DNA from: Symbioplanes lichenis
GTDB taxonomy: Bacteria > Actinomycetota > Actinomycetes > Mycobacteriales > Micromonosporaceae
DNA length: 64,000 bases
Reading direction: 5' to 3'
Assembly (NCBI RefSeq): GCF_030709675.1
Contig: NZ_JAUZQD010000002.1
Span: forward strand, 434,001 to 498,000
Shown in pieces: positions 51,683 through 63,078 of the stretch. The notes under the pieces were generated by a model. That model had not been told where the DNA came from. It did not search any database and saw only the letters and a program-made list of their open reading frames with translations. The first letter of the stretch is position 1. Each line of letters begins with the position of its first letter. The position numbers and the translations under genes are program-made.

Positions 51683-52183
51683 CCCCGGCGGCCGACCGCA
51701 TCGGGCCGCCGAACCCCGCCCCACGCAGCCGGCCCCGATCACGCGAGCCGCCCATTCGAGCCCCGCGCAGCAGTCGCCGGCCACGCGATCCACGCACACC
51801 CAACCCCGGCCACGCCCACCCCGCCCCGGGCCAGACCAGCCGCGCACACCTCACCCCGACCACGGCCAGCCGCACGCACCTCACCCCGGGCCACGCCAGC
51901 CACGCGCACCTGACGCCGGTCGCGCGAGCCACGAGATCGCTCCGACGTTCGGCGCTGCTCAGCGTGCGGACCGCGGGGGTTGACTTTTGTTTTGGGGAGC
52001 TTGGATCACGCACGTGGCCCGGTGGGGCTCCGCGCCCTGGACGCGTCAGCGGCCAGCGGAGTCGCGCCGGGCACCTCGGCGTGAGCGACGGTCTGAACGC
52101 CCCACCCCGCTACGACATCGTTCTTATGAATTTGATCTTCCAAAACCTTCATATGCCACCACCCGCCTCCGATATGACCCGGT
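51683..52183. other. Gene-free stretch
   Basis: No gene is visible. A 30-bp array fills 51836-51925. From 52110 to 52180 the sequence becomes AT-rich (TTATGAATTTGATCTTCC, TTCATATG), which is likely the promoter region of the EAL-HDOD gene. Confidence 0.5.
51836..51925. repeat. 30-bp tandem array, three copies
   Basis: Copies start at 51836, 51866 and 51896, each CCAGCCGCGC-type followed by ACACCTCACC-type sequence; further CCGGCCACGC-like relics lie before. It is 150 bases after the epimerase stop. Confidence 0.75.
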
Positions 52184-53419
52184 GTGAACCCCAACCTGCC
52201 GCCCCCGGGCACTCAGCTCGTGCACGTCGGCCGGCAGCCGATCTTCGACGAGACCGGCGATGTCGTCGCCTACGAGCTGCTGTTCCGCGGCAGCATGGAC
52301 GCCGTCGAGGCCGGCCGGCGCGACACCTACGCGACCAGTCAGGTGATCGTGAACGCGTTCACCGAGTTCGGCATCGACGAGGTCGTCGGCGATCGGACGT
52401 GCTTCATCAACATGACGCGCGAGTTCCTGACCGGTGAGCTGGTGCTGCCGTTCGGGCCCGAGCACGTGGTCCTCGAGGTCCTCGAGACCGTCGACGTGGA
52501 CGACGACGTCATCGCGGGTGTCGCCGCGCTGGTCGAGCAGGGGTACCGGATCGCGCTGGACGACTTCGTGTGGGGGTCGGGGCACGAGCGGCTGCTGCCG
52601 CTGGCCTCGTTCGTGAAGCTGGACCTGCTCGGCGGTGATCTCACGCACCTTGACGAGATCGTCGAGGCGTGCCGCGCCTACCCCGACATCAAGATCGTCG
52701 CGGAGGGGCTCGAGACGGGTGAGCACGTCGCGCTGAGCAACAAATACGGCTTCGAGCTGCGCCAGGGGTACGTCCTCAGCCGCCCGCAGGTCCTCACGGC
52801 GGCCAGCCTCACCCCGTCGAAGCTGCGCCGGCTCGAGCTGCTCGGCGCGCTCAGCGCCAAGGACGCCGACCTGGACAAGGTCCTCAAAATCATCGCGGGT
52901 GACCCGGCGCTGACCATGCGCGTGCTGCGGGCCAGCAATTCGGCCGCCGTGGGCGCGACCAGCCGCGTGTCGTCCGTACGCCAGGCCGTCGTCATGCTCG
53001 GCCTCGCCCACATCCGGCAGTGGGCCATGCTCATGGTCGTCGACGACGTCGCCGAGGCCACCGAGACGCAGATGGCCGACGCCCTCACCCGCGCCCGCCT
53101 GTGCGAGAACGTCGCCTCGGCCTTCGGCGCCACCCCGGACGCGGCGTTCATGGCCGGGCTGATCACCGCGGTGGCGCAGATGCTCGGCATGAGCCCGGCC
53201 TCGATGGCCCACCAGCTGCCGCTCACCCCGGAGATCGAGTCGGCGCTGGAGCGCGGCGCGGGACCGCTCGGGCAGGTGCTGCGGGTCGTCAACGCCTACG
53301 AACGCGGGGATCTCAGCGAGGTCGCCGCCGCCTACGCCGGACACGACCTGTCCGGCACGGTGGTGGCCGCGATGCGCTGGTCCGCCAAGGCCGTGGCGGC
53401 GACCCAGGGCGCCGCCTGA
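52184..53419 (+). CDS. EAL-HDOD domain protein
   Basis: A 411-residue signalling protein, GTG start without a Shine-Dalgarno. Residues about 12-205 are a degenerate EAL domain (VGRQPIFDETGDVVAYELLFRG, where EAL is YELLFRG; VLEVLETVDVDD, DDFVWG, KLDLLGGD, AEGLET). Residues about 215-400 are an HDOD domain (LLGALSAKDADLDKVLKIIAGDPALTMRVLRASNSAAV, split here). Changes in EAL argue it binds rather than cleaves cyclic-di-GMP. Possible leaderless start from the CGATATGAC box just upstream. Confidence 0.9.
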   Translation: MNPNLPPPGTQLVHVGRQPIFDETGDVVAYELLFRGSMDAVEAGRRDTYATSQVIVNAFTEFGIDEVVGDRTCFINMTREFLTGELVLPFGPEHVVLEVLETVDVDDDVIAGVAALVEQGYRIALDDFVWGSGHERLLPLASFVKLDLLGGDLTHLDEIVEACRAYPDIKIVAEGLETGEHVALSNKYGFELRQGYVLSRPQVLTAASLTPSKLRRLELLGALSAKDADLDKVLKIIAGDPALTMRVLRASNSAAVGATSRVSSVRQAVVMLGLAHIRQWAMLMVVDDVAEATETQMADALTRARLCENVASAFGATPDAAFMAGLITAVAQMLGMSPASMAHQLPLTPEIESALERGAGPLGQVLRVVNAYERGDLSEVAAAYAGHDLSGTVVAAMRWSAKAVAATQGAA

Positions 53420-53424
53420 ATTTG

Positions 53425-53430
53425 TAGGCT
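53425..53430 (+). promoter_or_regulatory. -10 of the GST gene
   Basis: TAGGCT, seven bases before the ATG at 53438. The gene follows the EAL-HDOD stop by 18 bases yet has its own leaderless promoter. Confidence 0.6.
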
Positions 53431-53437
53431 TCGAAAC

Positions 53438-56099
<2,662 letters not shown>

Positions 56100-56281
56100 T
56101 CCGATGCCCTTTTGTCGTCATGGATGAAAGTCGATGCAGATCAGGCAGAAGTATGGGCAGTCGCGGCGGAAGTAACTAGCGTTTTCTCACTGTTACATGG
56201 CGGTTACGAGCGCCGCGGGCCGTCCCCGGGCCGGCGTCGCTCGCCTGGCAACTCCCCCACGTCAGGAAGGGACGGACCCCC

Positions 56282-59110
56282 ATGGTCGCCAGACATCGAG
56301 GCATGTCCAGGTTTCGATCTCGTGCGGCGGTGACCGTGCTGGCGGCCGGCCTGCTGGTCGCCGTCGCGAGCCCGGCGCGGGCCCACGACATCGACCCGGA
56401 CGACTACCAGCAGGTGACGCTGGCCAAGGGCGTCGGCGAGGTCGGTGAACCGATGGCCCTGGCCGTCCTGCCCGACCGGTCGGTGCTGCACACGGCCCGC
56501 AACGGCACCCTGCGGCGTACGGACGCGAACGGCACCACCACCGTCATCGGCACACTCCCCGTCTACGGTCACGACGAGGAGGGCCTGCAGGGCGTCGGCG
56601 TCGACCCGGGCTTCAGCAGCAACCGGCAGATCTATCTGTACTACGCCCCGCCGCTGTCCACCCCGTCCGGTGACGCCCCGGCCACCGGCTCGGACTGGTC
56701 CGCGTGGCAGGGCGTGAACCGGCTCTCCCGGTTCACGCTGAACGCCGACTTCACCCTCGACGCCGGCAGCAAAGTCGACGTCCTCGACGTGCCGGCCGAC
56801 CGTGGCCTGTGCTGTCACGTCGGCGGCGACATCGACTTCGACGCCGCGGGCAACCTCTACCTGTCCACCGGCGACGACTCCAACCCGTTCGACTCCGCCG
56901 GCTTCTCGCCGCTCGACGAGCGCACCAACCGCAACCCCGCGTACGACGCGCAGCGCAGCGCCGGCAACACCAACGACCTCCGCGGCAAGGTGTTGCGGAT
57001 CAAAGTGAACGCCGACGGGTCGTACTCGATCCCGAGCGGCAACCTCTTCGCCCCGGGCACGGCGAGGACCCGCCCCGAAATCTACGCGATGGGCTTTCGC
57101 AACCCGTTCCGGATGAGCGTCGACAAGGCCACCGGCGTCGTCTACCTCGGCGACTACGGGCCCGACGCCGGCGCCACCGACGCCAACCGCGGCCCCGGCG
57201 GCCAGGTCGAGTTCAACCGGATCACCAGCCCGGGCAACTACGGGTGGCCGTACTGCACAGGCTCCAACACGAGCACCGAGACGTACAACGAGTGGAACTT
57301 CGCCACCAACAGCACGGGGCCGAAGTTCGACTGTGCGGGCGGCCCCACGAACAACTCGTTCCGCAACACCGGCGCGAGCAAGCTGCCCCCGGCCCGCCCG
57401 GCCTGGATCAAGTACGGCGGCGACAGCGGCACCCCGCCCGAGTTCGGCGGCGGCTCCGAGTCCCCGATGGCCGGACCGGTCTACCGCTTCGACGCCACGT
57501 CGGACTCGCCCACGAAATTCCCGGCCGACCTGGACGGGCACTTCTTCGCCGGCGAGCTCGGCCGCGGCTGGATCAAGCCGATCCACCTCGGCGCGGACGG
57601 CTCGGCCGGCGAGATCTCGTCGTTACCGTGGGCCGGCAAACAGGTGATGGACATGGCCTTCGGGCCGGACGGCGCCCTGTACGTGCTCGACTACGGCACC
57701 GGCTACTTCAACGGCGACGCCAACTCGGCGCTCTACCGCTTTGACTACCTGGCCGGCTCCAACCGGGCACCGACGGCCGTGGCGAGCGCGAACCGCACGT
57801 CCGGGCAGCCGCCGCTGACCGTCACCTTCTCCTCGGCGGGCTCCTCGGACCCCGAGGGTGGCGCGCTCACGTACCGCTGGGCGTTCGGGGACGGCAGCAC
57901 CTCGACCGCGGCGAACCCCACGAAGACGTACGCCACCGATGGCACGTACTCCGCGACCCTGACCGTCACCGACGCCGAGGGCCTGACCGGCACCGCGAGC
58001 GTCTCGATCACCGTCGGCAACACCGCGCCGACGGTCCGGATCAACAGCCCGGCCAACGGATCGCTCTTCGCGTACGGCGACACGGTCCCCTTCTCGATCA
58101 CCGTGACCGACCCGGAGGACACCTCCGTCGACTGCACGAAGGTCACGATGACGTACGTGCTGGGCCATGACAGCCACGGCCACCAGATCACCTCGAAGAA
58201 CGGCTGCACCGGCTCGATCACGATCCCGGTCGACGGTGAGCACGACGCGGCGGCGAACATCTTCGCGGTCTTCGACGCCGAGTACACCGACGCGGGCGGG
58301 CTGACCACGCACACCCAGCACACCCTGCAGCCGCGGCACCGCCAGGCGGAGCACTACAAGACCTCCTCCGGCGTCGACCCGATCACCAAGACGCAGGCGG
58401 AAGGCGGCCGCACTGTCGGCAACATCGACAACGGCGACTGGATCGCCTTCGAGCCGTACCGGCTGGACGGCGCCACGTCGTTCACCGCCCGGGTGTCCTC
58501 CGGCGGAGCGGGCGGCACGCTGCAGGTCCGTACGGGCTCGCCGACCGGCACCGTCCTCGGCTCGGCGGCGGTCCCGGTGACCGGCGGCTGGGAGGTCTTC
58601 ACGACCGTCACCGGCACGCTCACCGGCGCCCCGGCCACCACCGGCTCGCTGTACCTCACGTTCTCCGGCGCCACGGGCGGCGGCGCCCTGTTCGACCTGG
58701 ATGCCTTCACATTCCACGGGTCCGGCTCGGGCACCGGGCCGATCCACGGCCTGGCGGGCAAGTGCCTCGACGTCGCGGGCGGCGCCTCCGCCGACGGCAC
58801 GAAGGTCCAGCTCTACACCTGCAACGGCAGCGCCGCGCAAACCTGGACGGTCACGCCCGGCAGCACGGTCAAAGCGCTCGGCAAGTGCTTGGACGTGGCC
58901 GGCGGCGCCACTGCCAACGGCACGAAGACCCAGCTCTACACGTGCAACGGCTCCGCGGCCCAGGTGTGGTCGGCTCAGGCCGACGGGACAGTACGCAACC
59001 CGCAGTCGGGGCGCTGCCTCGACGTGTCCGAGAACAGTTCCGCCGACGGCCGACAGGTCCACATCTGGGACTGCCTGGGCGCGGCCAACCAGAAGTGGGT
59101 GCTCCCATGA
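56282..59110 (+). CDS. Secreted PQQ-dependent sugar dehydrogenase with PKD, CBM6-like and RICIN domains
   Basis: A 942-residue exported multidomain protein. Signal peptide residues 1-34 (RAAVTVLAAGLLVAVASPA, cleaved after ARA). Residues about 40-490 are an aldose-dehydrogenase six-bladed propeller (GEVGEPMALAVLPDRSVLHTAR, YGHDEEGLQGVGVDPGF, GRGWIKPIHLG, with CCHVGGDIDFD and EIYAMGFRNPFRMSVD). A PKD domain is near 495-580, a CBM6-like module about 670-815 (AEHYKTSSGVDP, DNGDWIAFEPY), and a RICIN lectin about 820-942. It oxidises a sugar at the surface with PQQ. RBS AGGAAGGGAC. Its stop overlaps the next gene by ATGA. Confidence 0.92.
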   Translation: MVARHRGMSRFRSRAAVTVLAAGLLVAVASPARAHDIDPDDYQQVTLAKGVGEVGEPMALAVLPDRSVLHTARNGTLRRTDANGTTTVIGTLPVYGHDEEGLQGVGVDPGFSSNRQIYLYYAPPLSTPSGDAPATGSDWSAWQGVNRLSRFTLNADFTLDAGSKVDVLDVPADRGLCCHVGGDIDFDAAGNLYLSTGDDSNPFDSAGFSPLDERTNRNPAYDAQRSAGNTNDLRGKVLRIKVNADGSYSIPSGNLFAPGTARTRPEIYAMGFRNPFRMSVDKATGVVYLGDYGPDAGATDANRGPGGQVEFNRITSPGNYGWPYCTGSNTSTETYNEWNFATNSTGPKFDCAGGPTNNSFRNTGASKLPPARPAWIKYGGDSGTPPEFGGGSESPMAGPVYRFDATSDSPTKFPADLDGHFFAGELGRGWIKPIHLGADGSAGEISSLPWAGKQVMDMAFGPDGALYVLDYGTGYFNGDANSALYRFDYLAGSNRAPTAVASANRTSGQPPLTVTFSSAGSSDPEGGALTYRWAFGDGSTSTAANPTKTYATDGTYSATLTVTDAEGLTGTASVSITVGNTAPTVRINSPANGSLFAYGDTVPFSITVTDPEDTSVDCTKVTMTYVLGHDSHGHQITSKNGCTGSITIPVDGEHDAAANIFAVFDAEYTDAGGLTTHTQHTLQPRHRQAEHYKTSSGVDPITKTQAEGGRTVGNIDNGDWIAFEPYRLDGATSFTARVSSGGAGGTLQVRTGSPTGTVLGSAAVPVTGGWEVFTTVTGTLTGAPATTGSLYLTFSGATGGGALFDLDAFTFHGSGSGTGPIHGLAGKCLDVAGGASADGTKVQLYTCNGSAAQTWTVTPGSTVKALGKCLDVAGGATANGTKTQLYTCNGSAAQVWSAQADGTVRNPQSGRCLDVSENSSADGRQVHIWDCLGAANQKWVLP
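58737..59107 (+). repeat. RICIN-domain DNA copy 1 (pair with 60412-60783)
   Basis: The C-terminal RICIN domains of the PQQ and ThuA proteins are over 90% identical in protein and nearly so in DNA, from GPIHGLAGKCLDVAGG to ANQKWVLP. This indicates recent duplication or gene conversion. Confidence 0.85.
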
Positions 59111-60786
59111 TCGGTAAGCTGCTCGCCGCTCTGTTACTGGCTCCCGTACCGGCGGTGGCCGCGGACGACCCGTACGACGTGCTGGTGTTCTCGCGGACCG
59201 CCGGGTTCCGGCACGACTCGATCGCCGCGGGCACGACCGCGATCCGCGAGCTGGGCGCGGCCAACGGGTTCTCCGTGACCGCCACCGAGGACCCGGCCGT
59301 CTTCAGCACCGCAGGGCTCGCGAACTACGAGGCCGTCGTCTTCCTCAACACCACCGGCGACGTGCTGAACGCGACGCAGCAGACCGCCTTCGAGAGCTAC
59401 ATCCGCGGCGGCCACGGGTACGTGGGCGTGCACGCCGCCGCCGACACCGAGTACGACTGGCCCTTCTACGGCGAGCTCGTCGGCGCCTGGTTCGCCTCGC
59501 ACCCGGCGATCCAGCCGGCCGACGTGGTGGTCGAGGACCGGGCGCACCCGGCGACCGCGCATCTGCCGGGGCGGTGGCACCGGACGGACGAGTGGTACAA
59601 CTACCGCACCAACGCCCGCTCGACGGCACACGTCCTGGCCACCCTGGACGAGAGCTCGTACAGCGGCGGCGGGATGGGCGCCGACCACCCGCACGCCTGG
59701 TGCAAGACGTACAGCGGTGGTCGCTCGTTCTACACCGGCGGCGGCCACACCGTCGAGTCGTACGCCGACCCGGCCTTCCGCACCCATCTGCTCGGCGGCA
59801 TCCGGTACGCGGCCGGCCGGGCCGACGCCGACTGCCGCCCCGAGAGCGGTTACTCGAAGCTCTACGACGGTGCCACGACCGGCTGGTCCCAGGCCGGGCC
59901 GGGCAGCTTCACCAACACCGACGCGACCCTCACCTCCACTGGTGGCATGGGCTTGTTCTGGTACAGCACGAAGCAGTTCACCAACTACTCGCTGAAGCTG
60001 GACTGGAAGACGGCCGGCGACGACAACTCCGGCGTGTTCCTCGGTTTCCCCCCGTCCGGCGACCCGTGGTCCGCGGTGAACAACGGCTACGAGGTGCAGA
60101 TCGACGCCACGGACGCCGCCGACCGCACCACCGGCGCCGTCTACACGTTCCAGTCGGCCGACCTCGCCGCCCGCGACGCCGCCCTGAACCCGCCCGGCGA
60201 ATGGAACACCTACGAGCTGCTCGTCGAGGGCGAGCACCTGCAGGTCCTCCTCAACGGCACAAAGATCAACGACTTCACCGACACCGATCCGGTACGTTCC
60301 CTCGCCGGGCACATCGGGCTGCAGAACCACGGCGACGGGGACGACGTGTCGTTCCGCAACGTACGCGTCAAGGAACTGGATGGCACCACGCCGCCACCGG
60401 GCCCGCGCACCGGACCGGTCCGGGGGCTGGCGAACAAGTGCCTCGACGTGGCCGGCGGCGCCACCGCCGACGGCACCAAGATCCAGCTCTACACCTGCAA
60501 CAACACCGGGGCACAGACCTGGACCGTGACGCCGGGCAGCACCGTCAAGGCGCTGGGCAAGTGCCTGGACGTCGCCGGCGGCGGCACCGCCAACGGCACG
60601 AAGGTGCAGCTCTACACCTGCAACGGCAGCGCGGCGCAGAACTGGTCGGCCCAGCCCGACGGCACCGTACGCAACCCGCAGTCCGGCCGCTGCCTCGACG
60701 TGTCGCAGAACAGCTCCGCCGACGGCCGGCAGATCCACATCTGGGACTGCCTGGGCGCCGCCAACCAGAAGTGGGTCCTCCCCTAG
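59107..60786 (+). CDS. Secreted ThuA-DUF1080-RICIN protein
   Basis: A 559-residue exported protein. Signal peptide ends VAA. ThuA domain (residues about 22-235): YDVLVFSRTAGFRHDSIAAGTTAIREL, GGHGYVGVHAAADTEYDWPFYGELVGAWFASHP, and WCKTYSGGRSFYTGGGH. DUF1080 (3-keto-disaccharide hydrolase) follows about 255-430 (SLKLDWKTAGDDNSGVFLGFP, WNTYELLVEGEHLQVLLNG). A RICIN domain closes it. ThuA and DUF1080 relatives process 3-keto-glycosides, which could fit the oxidised products of a sugar dehydrogenase; this pairing is inference. ATGA overlap with the PQQ gene makes one operon. Confidence 0.9.
   Translation: MIGKLLAALLLAPVPAVAADDPYDVLVFSRTAGFRHDSIAAGTTAIRELGAANGFSVTATEDPAVFSTAGLANYEAVVFLNTTGDVLNATQQTAFESYIRGGHGYVGVHAAADTEYDWPFYGELVGAWFASHPAIQPADVVVEDRAHPATAHLPGRWHRTDEWYNYRTNARSTAHVLATLDESSYSGGGMGADHPHAWCKTYSGGRSFYTGGGHTVESYADPAFRTHLLGGIRYAAGRADADCRPESGYSKLYDGATTGWSQAGPGSFTNTDATLTSTGGMGLFWYSTKQFTNYSLKLDWKTAGDDNSGVFLGFPPSGDPWSAVNNGYEVQIDATDAADRTTGAVYTFQSADLAARDAALNPPGEWNTYELLVEGEHLQVLLNGTKINDFTDTDPVRSLAGHIGLQNHGDGDDVSFRNVRVKELDGTTPPPGPRTGPVRGLANKCLDVAGGATADGTKIQLYTCNNTGAQTWTVTPGSTVKALGKCLDVAGGGTANGTKVQLYTCNGSAAQNWSAQPDGTVRNPQSGRCLDVSQNSSADGRQIHIWDCLGAANQKWVLP
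60412..60783 (+). repeat. RICIN-domain DNA copy 2 (pair with 58737-59107)
   Basis: See the first copy. Both encode KCLDVAGGATADGTK-type three-fold beta-trefoil repeats and end identically. Confidence 0.85.
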
Positions 60787-60795
60787 CGGGTACTC

Positions 60796-60837
60796 GTCGC
60801 CGTCGTCGTGCCCGAACTGCCGCTCGACGACGGCGAC
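60796..60837. terminator. Bidirectional stem-loop terminator
   Basis: GTCGCCGTCGTCG (60796-60808) and CGACGACGGCGAC (60825-60837), perfect 13-bp arms with a 16-base loop, between the convergent PQQ/ThuA operon and FabH. Confidence 0.8.
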
Positions 60838-60899
60838 CCTGACCGGCGCCCGCGAATCCTGCTCCCGGGCTTTGTTCGGGCCCGCGTCCGTCGAAGCTC

Positions 60900-61907
60900 C
60901 TAGGAGCGGGGCCCGTACCAGCGCATCAGGGTGGCACCGACGGACATGCCGCCGCCGAAGCCGGCCATCAGGACCAGGTCGCCGTCGGTGAGGGCGCCCG
61001 CGCGGGCGGCGGCGTCGAGCGCGACCGCCGCCGACCCGCTGCCCGTGTTGCCGAACTTGTCCAGCACCAGATGCGTCCGCGCCGACGTCAGCCCGGCCGC
61101 GGCGACCAGTTCGTCGATCATCACGCCGTTGGCCTGGTGCGGGACGAAGTGCGCGACTTCCTCGGGGGCGTACCCGGTGCGGGTCAGGAGTTTGTGCAGC
61201 ACCGGCGGGACGCCCTCGACCACGAAGTCGCGGACGCCCCGGCCGTTCATCCGGAAGAAGTGGTCGCCGTCCGCCACGGTCTGCGCCGACGCGGGGAGAC
61301 GGCTGCCGCCGGCCTTGACGTGGATCAGCTCGTGGGCGTCGCCGCGGGTGACGAGCTCGACGTCGAGGATGCCGTACGGGTCCGGGACCGCACCGACCAC
61401 GGCCGCGCCCGCGCCGTCACCGAAGAGGATGGCCGTACGGCGGTCGTCGAAGTCGAGGATCCGCGAGTAGACGTCGGCCCCGATGACCAGCACCTTGGTC
61501 GCCGGGTCGGCGGCGACGATCGCGCGGGCCAGGGAGAGGCCGAAGACGAAGCCGGCGCAGACCACGTTGATGTCGAAGGCGGCCGCGCACCCGGCGCCCA
61601 GCGCGTGCTGCACCAGCGCCGCGGTCGGCGGCTGCGGGGAGTCGCCGGTCGAGGTGGCCACGATGATGTGACCGAGGTCGCCCGCCCTGAGCCCGGCGTG
61701 CTCGAGCGCGGCGGCACCGGCCCGGATCGCCAGGTCGGAGGTCGCCTGATCAGGGGCGGCGAAGCGACGAGCCTCGATCTTGGTCTTCCGGGTGATCCAC
61801 TCGGCGGTGGTGTCGGTCACCCGGTCGACGAGGGCCTCGTTCGTCACCTCGTGCTCGGGCACATACGAGCCCGTACCGAGGATCCCGGCGCGCGGTGTCG
61901 GCTGCAT
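60900..61907 (-). CDS. 3-oxoacyl-ACP synthase III-like (FabH)
   Basis: A 335-residue KAS III enzyme: GILGTGSYVPEHEVTNEALV opens it; catalytic Cys in DINVVCAGFVFGLSLA (about 116), His in FVPHQANGVMIDEL (about 250), Asn in FGNTGSGSAAVAL (about 280). It condenses an acyl-CoA with malonyl-ACP to start fatty acid or polyketide synthesis. No other fatty acid gene is adjacent, so it may serve a specialised pathway. No clear ribosome site was noticed. Confidence 0.94.
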   Translation of the reverse strand: MQPTPRAGILGTGSYVPEHEVTNEALVDRVTDTTAEWITRKTKIEARRFAAPDQATSDLAIRAGAAALEHAGLRAGDLGHIIVATSTGDSPQPPTAALVQHALGAGCAAAFDINVVCAGFVFGLSLARAIVAADPATKVLVIGADVYSRILDFDDRRTAILFGDGAGAAVVGAVPDPYGILDVELVTRGDAHELIHVKAGGSRLPASAQTVADGDHFFRMNGRGVRDFVVEGVPPVLHKLLTRTGYAPEEVAHFVPHQANGVMIDELVAAAGLTSARTHLVLDKFGNTGSGSAAVALDAAARAGALTDGDLVLMAGFGGGMSVGATLMRWYGPRS

Positions 61908-62211
61908 GCCCGCTGTGATCGGCGGCAGCCGCCCCGGCTTGAGAACTCAGCCCACTCCCCCGCGAACCAACGCCGTTCGCGACCCCACCCGGCCTGCTTC
62001 CCCGCAACCCGCCGCCGCCCACGACCCCGACCAACCTGCTCCCCCGCCGCCCGCGTTCCCGACCGACTCGAGCCCCGTCGGCGACTCGCTCCCCCGACCG
62101 GCCCGAGCTCCCACCCGACCCGAGCCACCGATCAGCTCGAGCCCCCGCCGCGATGGCTGATGCATCGACAGCTGCCCCCGGGCCCGGACGTGCGCCCGCC
62201 CGGCCCGTCGC
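61908..62211. other. Gap upstream of FabH and the small protein gene
   Basis: A 300-bp divergent gap of irregular C- and G-rich sequence. No gene is supported; the right end holds the promoter of the 62226 gene. Confidence 0.45.
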
Positions 62212-62217
62212 CATAAT
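62212..62217 (+). promoter_or_regulatory. -10 of the small protein gene
   Basis: CATAAT, eight bases before the GTG at 62226; leaderless spacing. Confidence 0.6.
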
Positions 62218-62225
62218 CATTCACT

Positions 62226-62489
62226 GTGACCAATTGGGAGTACGCACGCCTGGAGTACCGCGCGGCCGGCACCTTCGGCTCCGACCGGTACATGGACTGG
62301 ACCGCCACCTTCCACCACCCCGGCGGGGTGCTGCGCTGGGGCACCGACGAACGCTTCGACGACCTCCGCCACCTCAACCGCGCGGGCGCGGCCGGCTGGC
62401 AGGCCTACGACCGGGCGGCCATCCACGTCATCAACGAACCCCACCGCCTCCACGGCGTCACCTACTCCATGCGTCGCGAGGTCCCGTAA
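62226..62489 (+). CDS. Small hypothetical protein
   Basis: An 87-residue protein from a leaderless GTG: TNWEYARLEYRAAGTFGSDRY, HHPGGVLRWGTDERFDDL, LNRAGAAGWQAYDRAAIHVI. It looks like a small alpha/beta fold with a hydrophobic WQAY core, as in DUF4177-like short proteins, though the family is not certain. Codon use is good. Function unknown. Confidence 0.7.
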   Translation: MTNWEYARLEYRAAGTFGSDRYMDWTATFHHPGGVLRWGTDERFDDLRHLNRAGAAGWQAYDRAAIHVINEPHRLHGVTYSMRREVP

Positions 62490-62805
62490 ATCAGCTCCCC
62501 CTCACCCGCGCCCGGCACCTCAGCCGGGCGCCAAGCCGTCCCACGCCCTCGCCGGACGGCTGGTGACGCACGCGCCCAGCAACCCAACGGGCAGTAGCAC
62601 ACCGCGCCCAGCAACCCACCAGTCCCGCGCGTCGAAGCCCCAACAAACGCAAACGGTCGGACGCCACCAGCCCGGCCGGCCCGGCAAGGCGCGCCGGACA
62701 AGCCTCACATCGCGCCCCCGCCGCATTTCCCCGGGCAGGAGGCACCGCCGATCGACGCCACGCCACCACCCGCCGCTCTCCCCGCCCAGCGATAAATACC
62801 CCCGA
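62490..62805. other. Gene-free stretch before the 91-bp array
   Basis: No gene is visible. The sequence includes CCCAGCAACCC-type repeats near 62570-62620. Confidence 0.5.
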
Positions 62806-63078
62806 TAGCCACCAGGTGCCACACCCCTGACCCGCGACCAGCCATCCGCGGGACGTCGTGGCGACCAGCGCGCTAGGCACCACGGGCGTCACCCGGTAGC
62901 CACCAGGTGCCACACCCCTGACCCACGACCAGCCATCCGCGGGACGTCGCGGCGACCAGCGCGCTAGGCACCGCGAGCGTCACCCGACAGCCACCAGGTG
63001 CCACACCCCTGACCCACGACCAGCCATCCGCGGAACGTCGCGGCGACCAGCGCGCTAGGCACCGCGAGCGTCAGCGGA
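62806..63078. repeat. 91-bp tandem array ending in the polysaccharide deacetylase stop codon
   Basis: Three copies start at 62806, 62897 and 62988 and differ at a few positions. The third copy contains the true TGA of the deacetylase gene (63071-63073) and the bases around it; the corresponding position in copies one and two is also TGA on the minus strand. Confidence 0.92.

Noticed and set aside
52006..52212. 68-residue minus-strand protein near the AT-rich stretch
   Set aside because: Poor codon use outside the AT-rich promoter; no similarity recognised.
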